Notes: generated by a model from the letters alone, not told the origin. A stretch of DNA of 64,000 nt from Gemmatimonadota bacterium (GCA_003248075.1 QJYK01000280.1:1-64000), one strand, 5' to 3'. Counted from the stretch's first letter, positions 18,501 through 27,586 are shown. Numbers and translations: made by a program.

Positions 18501-21351
18501 CGCCGAGACCGGCGCCAGGCGAACGCTCGGGTGCGCCCGAGGGACACCACTCCAGCAGCCGTCTCTTTGTGAAGACCAGTCGTCCGAGCGTGCGCAGGAT
18601 CGCGTCGAGACTGTACCAGGCCTCGTGGGGCAGGAACACCAACGCGGAGCCGACCTGTAGGAACCGCTGCGCCGCGGCGTCGGCGGCGGTCGCGAGGTGC
18701 TGTCCCGGGCGCATGTCGTCCGGCTTTCGCAGAACGTCCGCCACGGCGGCCAGTCCGGGTGGAATGAGGAGGATGCCGAGCACCACCAGGGTCCAGAACC
18801 ACGCCGAGGAGAAGACGGTCCAGCCCAGGAGCAGAAGCGACGTCAACGTCGCCGGAACGAGGCTCCTGCGCAGGTTGTCGAACAGTTTCGAGCGAGAGAG
18901 GCCGGAGAGCCCGGTGCTCTGGACCCATCCGTGCGGGCCGGGCACCCGCGGGAACAGCCAGGGGACGAGTTGCCAATCGCCACGGATCCAACGGTGGCGT
19001 CGTCTGACGTCGGCGGCGTAGTCGGTGGGATTTCGCTCGTAGAGCTGGACGTCGCTCAACAACCCCGCCCGGGCGTAGCAGCCCTCGAGGAGGTCGTGGC
19101 TCAATATGCGGTTTTCGGGAAAACGCCCCCTCAGCGCCTGTTCGAAGGCGTCGACGTCGTAGATCCCCTTCCCGATGAACGAGCCCTCGCGGAACGCGTC
19201 CTGGTAGACGTCGGAGACGGCGCGGGTGTAGGGGTCGATGCCCGGGACGCCAGCGTGCAGGAGCCCGTAGCGCGACGCATCCCCGCCCAGCAGACTCGCG
19301 CTCACACGGGGCTGGAGAATGCCGTAGCCGGCGCGCACCCGATTCAGGTCGGGGTCGTAGACCGGACGGTTGAGCGGGTGCGCCATGGTGCCGATGAACT
19401 CGCGGGCGGCGTCGCGTGGCAGGTCCGTGTCGGTGTCCAGAGTGATCACGTACTTCACGCCGGTGAGCGCCGCGGTGTCGCCCTCCATCACGGAGAAGGC
19501 GTCCGTGTCGCCCCCACGCAGCAGCCGGTTCAGGTCCCCCAGCTTGCCACGCTTGCGCTCGTAACCCATCCAGATCCGATCGTGGGGGTTCCATCGACGC
19601 GGACGATGAAGGAGGAAGAAGGAATCGTTTCCGCCGTCCGCGTATCGAGCGTTGAGCGTTTCGATGCCCCTGCGTGCCACGTCGAGCAGCGGCGCGTCCT
19701 CGTTCAGCGTTTCCTCGGCCGCGTCGGAAAGATCGGTCAACAGGCCGAAACGGACGTTCCCGTCGCGGTTGGCGAGAAACGCGACCTCGAGCGACTCGAG
19801 CAACCCCTCGACGCCGCCCGGGTTGGTGAGCATGCTCGGGACCACCACCAGCGTGCGCGAATGCGTGGGGACGCCCTCGGAGAAGTCCATCCGCGGCAGG
19901 GGATGGGGCGGAGCGATCAGCGTCGCCAACCAGTTCACCGTCGCGACCGCGAGCTGGCTGGCCGCGAGCAGCGCGAGAATTCCCATCGGCACCAGCGCTC
20001 CACGGGCCACACCCTCCCACCGAGCCGCGACCAGCAGACCTCCGGCCAGCACCAGGGTGATCAGGGTGATCGTGCCCAGATAGAGGAGCAGCGGAGCTCG
20101 TCCCGCGGCCTGCTCGAGGCGCGCGCGCATGCCGAGGCGTTTCCCCGTGACCCTCTCGAGGTCCCGGAGACCCTGGTCGATCAGATGGAATCCCACATGC
20201 GCCGACCTGTGGGTGCTCCCGCTACGGGCCGCTGCGTCCTCCGCCAGCCCGATCGCTCGATCGGCCACCGCGGTCTCCGCCAGCCCGCTGGCCCTCGCGA
20301 CGGCTTCGACCACGTGGCGGTACCGATCCCGGGTGGCGAAGTCCATCCCCGCGTAGGCCCCGGCCGGGTCCGTGCGCAGCGTCTGCTCGACCGCGCTCAT
20401 GGTTTCAACGAAGTCGCGCCAATCCATGGTCGGGAGGAGCCTCATGCTGCCGATGCTGTTGCTGACGGAGACCTGATCGGCGGCCTGCTGCTGGTTGCCC
20501 GACTGAACGAGCCGCTCCGTGCTGAGCCCCGATCCGGCCAGTCGCTGCTCGATCCAGGTCAGTGGCATGGCCAGAGCGGGGCCCTGGCCGTGCAGGCGGC
20601 GCGCCAGCTCCGACACAAACGGCGTGGTCATGGGCGGATCCGAACGGGCCATGTCCGCGAGCACCAGAACCAGGCTCTTCGGATCCCGGTGGGCGATCTC
20701 CCGCAGCTCGCGGGCCCACGCGACCGCTACGTCGCGGTCCCTCCTGCCGGCTGCGATGCGCATCGCGACACGGCGCAGATTCTCGATGAGCGCCAGACGG
20801 AGCATGATGGGGATCGCCCACAGCTCACCGAGCATGAGCGGAGTGACCGACTGGTACGCCGCGACGAAGCGCCTGAGACTCTCGGGATCCACCCGCCCGT
20901 CGCCGTGGGCGATCGTCTCGAGCGCGATATCGTAGACGCGAGGCAGCCCCGCCGACGGCCCTGTGGCCAGCCGCGGCAGGTCACGACTGTAGCCCTTCGG
21001 CAGGTGACGCCTGGCGGTACGGATCTGCTCCTCGACCAGGTAGACGTTGTCGAGCAGCCACTCCCCGGCCGGCGTGATCCGGTGGCTCGCCGCGACCGCC
21101 TCCGTGAGCTGCCTGCACGTGTCCAAGAGGACACGCTCGTTCGCGGCCAGACGCGAGAGGAGTCGGTCCGGGACGGGCTCCGCGGTCAGACCGTGGCCGG
21201 AAGCGAGGCGGAAGCCGTGCTGCTCCATCTGCAGCGTGCTGAACAGCTCGGCGCGCAGCGGCGGCTCGTCGCCGACCGGCTCGCCTCCCTTCCACGCTGG
21301 TCGCACGCGATCCTCCAGACCTCTCGGGCCACGGCCACGGTTGCGCCACAC
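12559..21351 (-). CDS. ndvB: Cyclic beta-1,2-glucan synthase-like protein (GT84 + GH94 type)
   Basis: 2930 aa; glycosyltransferase motifs VITLDTDTDLPRDAAREF and RRHRWIRGDWQ; GH94-type GSGDWNDGMNRVG near C-terminus; multiple TM segments. Confidence 0.92.
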   Translation of the reverse strand: MWRNRGRGPRGLEDRVRPAWKGGEPVGDEPPLRAELFSTLQMEQHGFRLASGHGLTAEPVPDRLLSRLAANERVLLDTCRQLTEAVAASHRITPAGEWLLDNVYLVEEQIRTARRHLPKGYSRDLPRLATGPSAGLPRVYDIALETIAHGDGRVDPESLRRFVAAYQSVTPLMLGELWAIPIMLRLALIENLRRVAMRIAAGRRDRDVAVAWARELREIAHRDPKSLVLVLADMARSDPPMTTPFVSELARRLHGQGPALAMPLTWIEQRLAGSGLSTERLVQSGNQQQAADQVSVSNSIGSMRLLPTMDWRDFVETMSAVEQTLRTDPAGAYAGMDFATRDRYRHVVEAVARASGLAETAVADRAIGLAEDAAARSGSTHRSAHVGFHLIDQGLRDLERVTGKRLGMRARLEQAAGRAPLLLYLGTITLITLVLAGGLLVAARWEGVARGALVPMGILALLAASQLAVATVNWLATLIAPPHPLPRMDFSEGVPTHSRTLVVVPSMLTNPGGVEGLLESLEVAFLANRDGNVRFGLLTDLSDAAEETLNEDAPLLDVARRGIETLNARYADGGNDSFFLLHRPRRWNPHDRIWMGYERKRGKLGDLNRLLRGGDTDAFSVMEGDTAALTGVKYVITLDTDTDLPRDAAREFIGTMAHPLNRPVYDPDLNRVRAGYGILQPRVSASLLGGDASRYGLLHAGVPGIDPYTRAVSDVYQDAFREGSFIGKGIYDVDAFEQALRGRFPENRILSHDLLEGCYARAGLLSDVQLYERNPTDYAADVRRRHRWIRGDWQLVPWLFPRVPGPHGWVQSTGLSGLSRSKLFDNLRRSLVPATLTSLLLLGWTVFSSAWFWTLVVLGILLIPPGLAAVADVLRKPDDMRPGQHLATAADAAAQRFLQVGSALVFLPHEAWYSLDAILRTLGRLVFTKRRLLEWCPSGAPERSPGAGLGGTIRSMAFAPVLAVGTAIVAAALRPAALIVAGPILFLWLASPVLAWWLSLPLIRRRPRLSAEQARFLRRIARKTWAFFEQCVTEDDHGLPPDNYQESRDPTLAHRTSPTNMGLALLANLSAHDFGYIPAGQLLDRTTRALETMGGLARHRGHFYNWYDTRSLQPLRPAYISTVDSGNLAGHLLTLRPGLMALLDRPILEPGWLDGLGDTLSVLEEEGAQGHPRTAIRRLREDLESARRAPPVTLTAARRLVEGLAPRAEEIAASQGLEPGSPTGEWARAFSRQCGATRDEIDFLAPWAGLSDPSDAVDGLAEPLGIPTLRDLAGLDPTPPGPLAGQRGDGATAARAERLAERRRLVEQGRTRARERIAAIHALVADAAALADVEYDFLYDKTSRLLSIGYNVDERRRDAGFYDLLASEARLCVFVAIAQGRLPQESWFALGRLLTTAAGEPLLLSWGGSMFEYLMPQLVMPTYASTLLDQTARAAVAGQIEYGRQRGVPWGMSESGYNTVDAALNYQYRAFGVPGLGLKRGLAEDLVVAPYASVLALMVDPDAACGNLQALAAMGAEGQLGFFEAVDYTPARRQRGESHALVRSYMAHHQGMSLLALASALLDDRMQVRFESDPLLRATVPLLQERIPRASAIYPHTPERTGLQTGADALQMPHRVLNTPDTPIPEVQLLSNGRYQVMVTNAGGGYSRWNDLAVTRWREDGTRDPWGTFCYLRDLYGGSTWTIAHQPMSRHADDYEAIFSEGRAEFRRRDGPFETRTEIVVSPEDDIELRRVHITNRSTERRAVEVTSYAEVVLAEPAADTLHPAFSNLFVQTEIVAERRAILCTRRPRSREEATPWMFHVMAVHDADAGEFSYETDRSRFIGRTRTPAAPLAMEAGGTLSGSEGSVLDPAVAIRGRITLDPDQSATIDLVYGIGRSRDEAMGLVEKYQDRRLADRVFELAWTHARVVLRQIEATEADARLYSRLASSVLYADAAMRADGSELVKNRRGQSDLWGYAISGDLPIVLLRISDGANLELARHLIQAHAYWRLKGLSVDLVIWNEDRAGYRQALQDRILGLVAGGIQAQVIDRPGGIFVRPVEQISEEDRTLFLTVARVILTDARGSLLEQLDRPRPVDPRVPRLVPSRSPAPEPSAAFEVPGRDLILSNGIGGFTPDGREYVITTTPQQLTPAPWANVLANPSFGSVVSESGQAYTWGENARELRLTPWHNDPVSDGGGEAFYVRDEETGQYWSPTPLPRRGATPYVSRHGFGYSVFEHTESGIRSELWVYVAHDAAVKLSRLRVQNLSGRPRRLSATGYVEWVLGDLPANSARYVTTEVDPASGAIYARNAYNTEFPGRVAFFDVDDARRTTTCDRRDFIGRNGSLERPAAMARTGLSGKVGAALDPCAAIRVAFDLADGQEREITFRLGLGGSPGGEEVHHLVARFRGPNAAQRALDAVWQRWNHTLGAVQVETPDQSLNVLTNGWLVYQTLACRLWARSGYYQSGGAFGFRDQLQDAMALLHAEPGLLRHHLLRCAARQFPEGDVQHWWHPPSGRGVRTHCSDDYLWLPLATCRYVLGTGDTGVLHAPVHYLDGRPLGADDDSYYDLPEVSASVESLYDHCVRAIGRGLVSGVNGLPLIGSGDWNDGMNRVGAGGKGESVWLGFFQFEVLRQFAAIARLHGDPAFADRCAAEGARLREAVEQRAWDGAWYRRAWFDDGTPLGSAENVECRIDAISQSWSVLSGAGDPERARLAMKAVDERLVRREHALIQLLDPPFDHSDVEPGYIKGYVPGVRENGGQYTHSAVWAAMAFAALGDGPRAWELTTMINPANHAATPEDVETYKVEPYVVAADVYAVEPHAGRGGWTWYTGSAGWMYRLILESLLGLRLDMDRLHLAPCLPAHWSGFKVHYRYRETVYHIAVTQVPLGGTVASLETRVTLDGMEQEHPWIPLVDDHVEHWVEASVFPEAAGHRPRAGTDGSQPDGSPRRR

Positions 21352-21603
21352 GGCAGGACACGGCGGTGACGGTCAGGAAGGATAACGGAAAGAGGTGGGA
21401 GCACGCGGATGCGCTTCCACGGTCGGCTAAGCGCCTACGGCTGTCGTCACGGCATCGGAGTCGGTTCCCATTGGCGCGTGGACACCGTCTCAGCGCGGCC
21501 GTACCATCCAACTTCACCTCCAGGAGGCACGGTCGATTCCTGGGTAGGCTGACGGCTCGACCTCGTCCCTCCGGTAGCCGGCGAACCACGGCATGGATCA
21601 CCG

Positions 21604-22854
21604 TTGACCCCCGGGAACTGGTACCGACTCGACAACGCGGGACGCGTCTTCGCCGCGCTGGCGTCGGCGCGTAACACCACGGTCTACCGGGTGGCCGTGG
21701 TTCTTCGCGAACCGGTCGACCAGGGGGTGCTCCAAGCCGCCCTCGTGCGGCTCATGCCACGCTTCCCCTACCTCCGGGTCCGCCTGCGTCGTGGGCTCTT
21801 CTGGCACTACCTCGAGGAGATCCCCGGGGCCCCCATTGTGCGGATCGAGCGGCGGGCGCCCTGCCGGCGCATGACCCGCGCGCATGACGGTCCGTGGCAG
21901 CTCCGCGTGCTGATTTACGACCGGCGCATCGCGGTGGAATGCTCCCATGCCCTCACCGACGGAGTCGGGGCGATGGGCTTCCTGCGTGCCCTTCTCGCCG
22001 AGTACCTGGCGGCGCGCGGTGTGGCTCTGTCGAACGACGGATCGATCATGCGAGCGGGGGACGAACCCCACCCGGAGGAGGCCGAGGACGCCTATCGTCG
22101 CTTCTACGACCCGAGGGTGCCCCGGCCCCCTCTCGGTGCGCGGGCCCTGCGCCTACAGGGGACCCGGCTCCCGCGCGACGCCTGCCGGGTGGTGCACGGC
22201 ATCGTGCCGCTCGCTCCGATGCAGGCGCTCGGTCGACAGCACGACGTCACCCTCACCGAGCTGTTCACGTCGATCCTGCTCGCGTCCGCGGTCGACAGCG
22301 TAGGACCGGTGCGAAGGCCGATCGCGGTGATGATTCCGGTCGACCTCCGCGGTGTCCACCCGTCTCGCACCATGCGGAACTTCTTCCTCTCGGTGACGGC
22401 CGCCATCGATCCACGGCTCGGGTCGTATTCGTTCGACGAGATCGTCCAGAGCGTGCATCACTCGGTGCAGGCACAGGTCGGTGCCAAGAGCATCAGCCGG
22501 CAGATCCGACGGAACGTCGGCGCCGAGCGCAACACGCTGATCCGCCACATCCCCCTCGTGCTGAAGGTGCCCGCGAAGCGACGCCTGTACACCCGGATGT
22601 GGGGCGCACGCTTCACGACCGTGATGTCCAACATGGGTCGGGTGGAGTTGCCCGAGGAGCTCGACGAGCACGTCGAGCGGTTCGAGGTGATCCCCAATCC
22701 CAGTGCCGCCCACGGGATCGGGTGCGCGGTCCTCGGATATCGGGAAGAGCTGTTCATCACCTTCGCGAGCATTGTCACGGGCACGGGTCTCGAGCAGGCC
22801 TTCTTCACCCGTCTCCGGCGGATGGGGATCGTCGCGAGGGTGGAGAGCAACTGA
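21604..22854 (+). CDS. Alcohol acetyltransferase-like / condensation-fold acyltransferase
   Basis: 416 aa; WYRLDNAGRVFAA start, ECSHALTDGVGAMGFLRALLAEYL (HxxxDG acyltransferase motif); TTG start. Confidence 0.75.
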   Translation: MTPGNWYRLDNAGRVFAALASARNTTVYRVAVVLREPVDQGVLQAALVRLMPRFPYLRVRLRRGLFWHYLEEIPGAPIVRIERRAPCRRMTRAHDGPWQLRVLIYDRRIAVECSHALTDGVGAMGFLRALLAEYLAARGVALSNDGSIMRAGDEPHPEEAEDAYRRFYDPRVPRPPLGARALRLQGTRLPRDACRVVHGIVPLAPMQALGRQHDVTLTELFTSILLASAVDSVGPVRRPIAVMIPVDLRGVHPSRTMRNFFLSVTAAIDPRLGSYSFDEIVQSVHHSVQAQVGAKSISRQIRRNVGAERNTLIRHIPLVLKVPAKRRLYTRMWGARFTTVMSNMGRVELPEELDEHVERFEVIPNPSAAHGIGCAVLGYREELFITFASIVTGTGLEQAFFTRLRRMGIVARVESN

Positions 22855-22876
22855 TGCGCCCCACGGAGGGCCGGAC

Positions 22877-23572
22877 GTGACCTATTGCTCCCGGTGTGGC
22901 GTGGAGGTCGGCGAACGCGTGGAGCGGTGCCCGCTCTGCGAAGCGCCGATCCAGCGCCTCGACGCCCACGAGGCGCCCCCGGCCCGTTACCCCGAGGTGC
23001 CCCCGTCACCGAACCGGCCCCTCAGGTACGCCGTCTGGGTACTGGCCACGGCGATCATGCTCTCGGTCGCACTCAGCTCCGTGACGCTGGACGTGTTGCT
23101 CAACGGGAGCATCACCTGGTCCGGCTATCCGCTGACCGGCGCGGGAGTGGTCTGGGTCCTGATCACGCTCATCGTCACGCTCGCTCGGCGTCCGGTCTTC
23201 GTGATCGTGGGTCAGGCGGCGGCGACGGCGGGCTTCCTCTTCTTCACCGATGCCTTCGACGGGAGCATCGACTGGTTCGCCCCGCTCGCGCTGCCCATCG
23301 TCGCGGTCGTCACGGGGGCCACGCTCATCGTGTGGCTCGTGGCACGTCGGAGCCGTGGACGTCCCGCCTCCCTGATCGCCGCGACGGTTCTCTTCGCCTG
23401 CGGAGCCGGTTCCCTCGCCCTCGACCTGCTGGTCTCCACCTACCTGGGGAATGCGAAGTTGACCTGGTCGCTGGTGGTGCTGGGTGCCGTCGGTCCGCCC
23501 ATGCTCTTCCTGCTCTACTACCACGCGCGTCTCGGGAGAAGGGTGGACCTCGGGCGGATCATGCACCGGTAG
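22877..23572 (+). CDS. Zinc-ribbon membrane protein, DUF6320-like
   Basis: GTG start, VTYCSRCGVEVGERVERCPLCEAPI (two CxxC knuckles) followed by several TM helices. Confidence 0.7.
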   Translation: MTYCSRCGVEVGERVERCPLCEAPIQRLDAHEAPPARYPEVPPSPNRPLRYAVWVLATAIMLSVALSSVTLDVLLNGSITWSGYPLTGAGVVWVLITLIVTLARRPVFVIVGQAAATAGFLFFTDAFDGSIDWFAPLALPIVAVVTGATLIVWLVARRSRGRPASLIAATVLFACGAGSLALDLLVSTYLGNAKLTWSLVVLGAVGPPMLFLLYYHARLGRRVDLGRIMHR

Positions 23573-23743
23573 GTCCTGGCGGGACAGCCGAGTCGACGGC
23601 CGCCGATGCCCGTGGCGGCGGGAGGATCAGGCCCCGGCCGGTGCCGCGCTCCCCGAGGGCCGTGTGCTCCCGCCCCTCCTTCGCTAGAATCGGCCCGAAT
23701 CTCCGCGAAGAACCCGAGAGCCACGTCGACAGCGAGGCGTTCC

Positions 23744-25273
23744 ATGAGGCGGTCGCTTTCCGGATATCCACTCGCCACCCTCGGCATCTCGGTGGCCACG
23801 CTCCTTACGTGCCGCCCGTCCCCCGCGGTGGCCCAGTCTCGTCCCCTTGCTCTCGAGGAGCTGATCCCCACCCTGGACGGCCACTTCCGGAGCTTCATGG
23901 AGGCGCAGCACGTCCCCGGGTTGGTGTACGGCATCGTCCGTGAGGGCCAGCTCGTCCACCTGACCGCCATGGGGGTCCAGGATCTGGAGGCCCGCCGACC
24001 CGTCGACGCCAACAGCCTCTTCCGCATCGCGTCCATGTCCAAGGCGTTCACGGCCCTGGCCGTCCTCAAGCTCCGCGACGAGGGCCGGCTCACGCTGGAC
24101 GCCCGGGCGGAGGAGTACGTGCCCGAGATGCGGGGGTGGCGTTACCCCACCGGCGACTCGCCCCGGATCACCGTGCGGGACCTCCTCAGCCATGTCGCCG
24201 GATTCGTCACGGACGATCCCTGGGGCGACCGCCAGCAGGTTCTCGCGGAGGAGGCCTTCACGCGTATGCTGCGGGACGGCGTGCCCTTCACCCGGGCGCC
24301 GGGGACGGCGTTCGAGTACTCCAATCTCGGCTACGCGCTCCTGGGCCGGATCATCACCAACGTCTCGGGGCGGCCGTACGACGCATACATCCGGCAGGAG
24401 ATCATGCGTCCGCTGGGCATGGAGGTCACCGGCTACGACGTGTTCGCCTCCGATGCGAGCCATCGAGCGCTCGGGTACCGGTGGGAGAACGAAGCCTGGG
24501 CCCGTGAGCCCGACATGGCCCACGGGGTGTTCGGTGCCATGGGCGGCGTGGAGACCAGCGCCACCGACTATGCGCGTTGGGTGGCGTTCCTTCTCTCGGC
24601 GTGGCCGCCCCGCGACGGAGCCGAGGCGGGCCCCGTACGCCGCTCGTCGGTCCGCGAGCTGGCCGAGGGGCTCAACTTCCCGTCCGCCGGGCCCCGACCC
24701 GGCTCGTTTCCCGGGACCTGCCCCTTCGCCTCCGCCTACGGGAAGGGCATGAGCGCGGGCGTCGACTGTGACCTCGGCCTCACCCTGGGGCACGGAGGCG
24801 GCTATCCGGGCTACGGCTCCTACGTCCTTCTCCTCCCCGAGCACGGGATCGGCGTCTTCGCGTTCTCCAACCGGACCTACTCGGGTCCCTCAAGAACGGT
24901 CTGGGATGCGGCAGTGGAGCTGCATCGCGCCGGGTGGCTTACGGGCACCGACGTGCCCGTAAGCGCCCCTCTGGCGTCGGCCTACCGGGCGGCGGGAGCG
25001 ATGTACGAGGCGGGAGGGCTGGCGCCGGGCCGGGAGCTGCTGGCCATGAACTTCCTGATGGACCGCTCGGAGGAGAACTGGCGGCGCGTCCTGGCCACGC
25101 TGAAGTCCGAGGCCGGTACGTGCCGCACCGACGCTCCGCTCACGGCGACGGGCCTGCTCACCGGCACGTTCACCTGGAGCTGTGAGCGGGCGGACGTGCG
25201 GGGAACGTTGTTGCTGGCTCCCACGAACCCGCCGGGGATCCAGGCGCTGCGACTCGGGATCGTGGGCCGGTGA
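23744..25273 (+). CDS. Serine hydrolase, class C beta-lactamase/PBP family
   Basis: Signal peptide; FRIASMSKAFTALAVL (SxxK), FEYSNLGYALLG (YxN), GHGGGYPGYGS. Confidence 0.92.
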   Translation: MRRSLSGYPLATLGISVATLLTCRPSPAVAQSRPLALEELIPTLDGHFRSFMEAQHVPGLVYGIVREGQLVHLTAMGVQDLEARRPVDANSLFRIASMSKAFTALAVLKLRDEGRLTLDARAEEYVPEMRGWRYPTGDSPRITVRDLLSHVAGFVTDDPWGDRQQVLAEEAFTRMLRDGVPFTRAPGTAFEYSNLGYALLGRIITNVSGRPYDAYIRQEIMRPLGMEVTGYDVFASDASHRALGYRWENEAWAREPDMAHGVFGAMGGVETSATDYARWVAFLLSAWPPRDGAEAGPVRRSSVRELAEGLNFPSAGPRPGSFPGTCPFASAYGKGMSAGVDCDLGLTLGHGGGYPGYGSYVLLLPEHGIGVFAFSNRTYSGPSRTVWDAAVELHRAGWLTGTDVPVSAPLASAYRAAGAMYEAGGLAPGRELLAMNFLMDRSEENWRRVLATLKSEAGTCRTDAPLTATGLLTGTFTWSCERADVRGTLLLAPTNPPGIQALRLGIVGR

Positions 25274-25321
25274 GGGATCGCCCCGGCGACGCGGGGAAGT
25301 GCTCGCGGTCCCCCATGTCGC

Positions 25322-27586
25322 TCACGCTCCACGCTCCGCCCACCCGGTGACGCCGATGTCCCGCAGGATGGCCTGGTGTTCCGGCAGCGCCTGGAGCGGC
25401 TCCAACCCGGGCCAGCCGTGCGCCGCCCACACGAGCGACGGGTCGCGCCGTCGGACGGCGCCCTGCAGGTGCGCCGCCGCCGCCTCGTGGTCGCCAAGGG
25501 CCGCGGCCAGCCCCGCGAGGTATGTAGGGGCGACATATTCGCGGACCGAGCGCGCGGTCAGCTCGTCGTAGATGGACTCCGCGGCCCGCACGTCCGCGTT
25601 TGCACGGTGCGTCAACCCGAGGAACATCATGGGAGCCAGCGTCCCGCCCGAGCTCCGCAGCGCGACCTCCCCCGCGGCGACCGCCTCGCCCCATTCGCCC
25701 AGGGACATGTGCGCCAGCTGCCGAAGAAAGAGCGTGGGGAACGCACCGGGATCGAGCTCCTCCGTGCGCCGGCACCAGTCGAGGACCTCACGGTCGTGGA
25801 AGAGGATGGCCATCGTGACGCCCACCATGTAGGTGGCATACCCCGACAGCGGGTCCCTGGCCCGGCACTCCTTCATGCCACGGAGCGCCTCCTCGGATCG
25901 GCCGCACAAGAATCCCTGATAGAAGACGTAGTACCACGCCGCGCCCTGGACGTAGCCCGGGTTGATCTCCAGCGCCCGCTCGAACTCCCGCTTCGCTTCC
26001 GCCCAGTTCCACTCGTACATCAAGGCGAACACCCCGCGCGAGGTATGCGACTCGGCGATCTCCGGCGCGAACCGGAGGGCGTTGGCCGACGCCTCACCCG
26101 CCTTCGCCCCGGCCACCTCGGGTGGAACCATCGCGAAGAAGCCGAGCATGCTGTGCGCGTCCGCCAGCCCCGACCACGCCAGACCGTACTCGGGATCGAG
26201 TTCGAGCGCTCGCTCCATCAGCTGCATCCCCTCGCGGATGGACTCCCCGCGCAGGTACAGCAAAGCCCGACCCTTGAGGTACGCCTCGTACGCCTCGATG
26301 CTCGCCGTCGCACGCTGGGCCTTCGCCGCCGCCCCCACGTTCAGCGCCGTCTTCAGCTTCGCGGCGATCGCCGTGGCGATCTCGTCCTGCACCGCGAACA
26401 CGTCCTCGATCTCCCGGTCGTACCTCTCCGACCACATGTGATAGCCGTCGGTCGCGTCGACGAGCTGCGCCGTGATCCGCACCCGCTGGCCGGCCCGCCG
26501 TACCGACCCTTCCAGCACGTGCCGCACTTGCAGCTGCTCGCCGATCACCTTCAGGTCCTGGCTCTTCCCCTTGAACGAGAACGACGACGTGCGTCCCGCG
26601 ACACGCAGCTCGGCCACGTGCGACAGGGCGTTGAGGATCTCCTCCGTGACGCCGTCGGCGAAGTACTCGTTCTCCGGGTCGCTGCTCAGGTTCGCGAACG
26701 GCAACACCGCGATCGACTTCTCCGGGGCGACCTGCGCCGCCGTCGGCTGCGGCGTCTCCGCCTCCCTGAGTGCTACCGCGAACTGGATCCCCGTCTCGAA
26801 ACGGTCGATGGGCGTACGGGCGAGCGCCTTCTGCACCGAGCGCGCGACCGGACGCGGCACCCCCTCGCGCAGGGCCGTGATGTCGGCCGGCGTCTGGATG
26901 AACCGCTTGGCGATCACGACCTGCACCGTGGGTCCGGTGAAGGGCTGCTCGCCGACGAGCATCTCGTACAGCACGCAGCCCAGGGAGTAGAGGTCGCTCC
27001 TGCCGTCGATGGTCTCGCCCGCCGCCTGCTCCGGGCTCATGTAGGCCGGCGTGCCCACCGTGGCGCCGGTCTGTGTGAGAGCCTCGGCCTCCACGCCGCC
27101 GACCGCCTTCCCGATCCCGAAGTCCGCGACCATCGCGTGCCCGTCGTGGAGCATGATGTTGTCGGGCTTGATGTCCCGGTGCACCACGCCGTGCCGGTGG
27201 GCGTAGTCCAGCGCCTCGGCGACCTCCTGCGCGATGCGCACGGCCAGGTCCACGGGGAGGGAACCCCCGTCGTCGAGCCGCTCGCGCAGCGACTCCCCCT
27301 GGACGTTGGGCATCACGTAGAACAGGAGTCCGGCCGCCTCGCCCGAGTCGAACACCGGTAGGATGTGCGAGTGCGAGAGTCCCGCGGCCAGGCGGATCTC
27401 CTGGAGGAACCGCTCCGCCCCCACGGTCTGCGCCACGTCCGGGCGGAGCACCTTGATGGCGACCTCCCGCTGATGCTTGAGGTCGCGCGCCCGGTAGACC
27501 GTCGCCATCCCGCCCTGGCCGATCTCGGCATCCACCGAGTAGCGACCCTCGAGGGCGGCGTTCAAGTGGGCGATCCGGTCCGTCAT
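25322..27586 (-). CDS. Ser/Thr protein kinase fused to TolB/FlgO-like domain and TPR repeats
   Basis: GQGGMATVY, VAIKVL, HRDIKPDN, DFG; then EKSIAVLPFANLSSDPENEYFADGVTEEILNALS and TPRs. Confidence 0.93.
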   Translation of the reverse strand: MTDRIAHLNAALEGRYSVDAEIGQGGMATVYRARDLKHQREVAIKVLRPDVAQTVGAERFLQEIRLAAGLSHSHILPVFDSGEAAGLLFYVMPNVQGESLRERLDDGGSLPVDLAVRIAQEVAEALDYAHRHGVVHRDIKPDNIMLHDGHAMVADFGIGKAVGGVEAEALTQTGATVGTPAYMSPEQAAGETIDGRSDLYSLGCVLYEMLVGEQPFTGPTVQVVIAKRFIQTPADITALREGVPRPVARSVQKALARTPIDRFETGIQFAVALREAETPQPTAAQVAPEKSIAVLPFANLSSDPENEYFADGVTEEILNALSHVAELRVAGRTSSFSFKGKSQDLKVIGEQLQVRHVLEGSVRRAGQRVRITAQLVDATDGYHMWSERYDREIEDVFAVQDEIATAIAAKLKTALNVGAAAKAQRATASIEAYEAYLKGRALLYLRGESIREGMQLMERALELDPEYGLAWSGLADAHSMLGFFAMVPPEVAGAKAGEASANALRFAPEIAESHTSRGVFALMYEWNWAEAKREFERALEINPGYVQGAAWYYVFYQGFLCGRSEEALRGMKECRARDPLSGYATYMVGVTMAILFHDREVLDWCRRTEELDPGAFPTLFLRQLAHMSLGEWGEAVAAGEVALRSSGGTLAPMMFLGLTHRANADVRAAESIYDELTARSVREYVAPTYLAGLAAALGDHEAAAAHLQGAVRRRDPSLVWAAHGWPGLEPLQALPEHQAILRDIGVTGWAERGA

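Noticed and set aside
18697-21369. 890-aa plus-strand ORF antisense to the glucan synthase
   Set aside because: Low-complexity R/H/Q/G-rich translation typical of a high-GC shadow frame; opposite strand has clear enzyme motifs
25376-27361. 661-aa plus-strand ORF antisense to kinase A
   Set aside because: Arg/Leu-rich shadow ORF with no recognisable domain; minus strand carries an intact kinase
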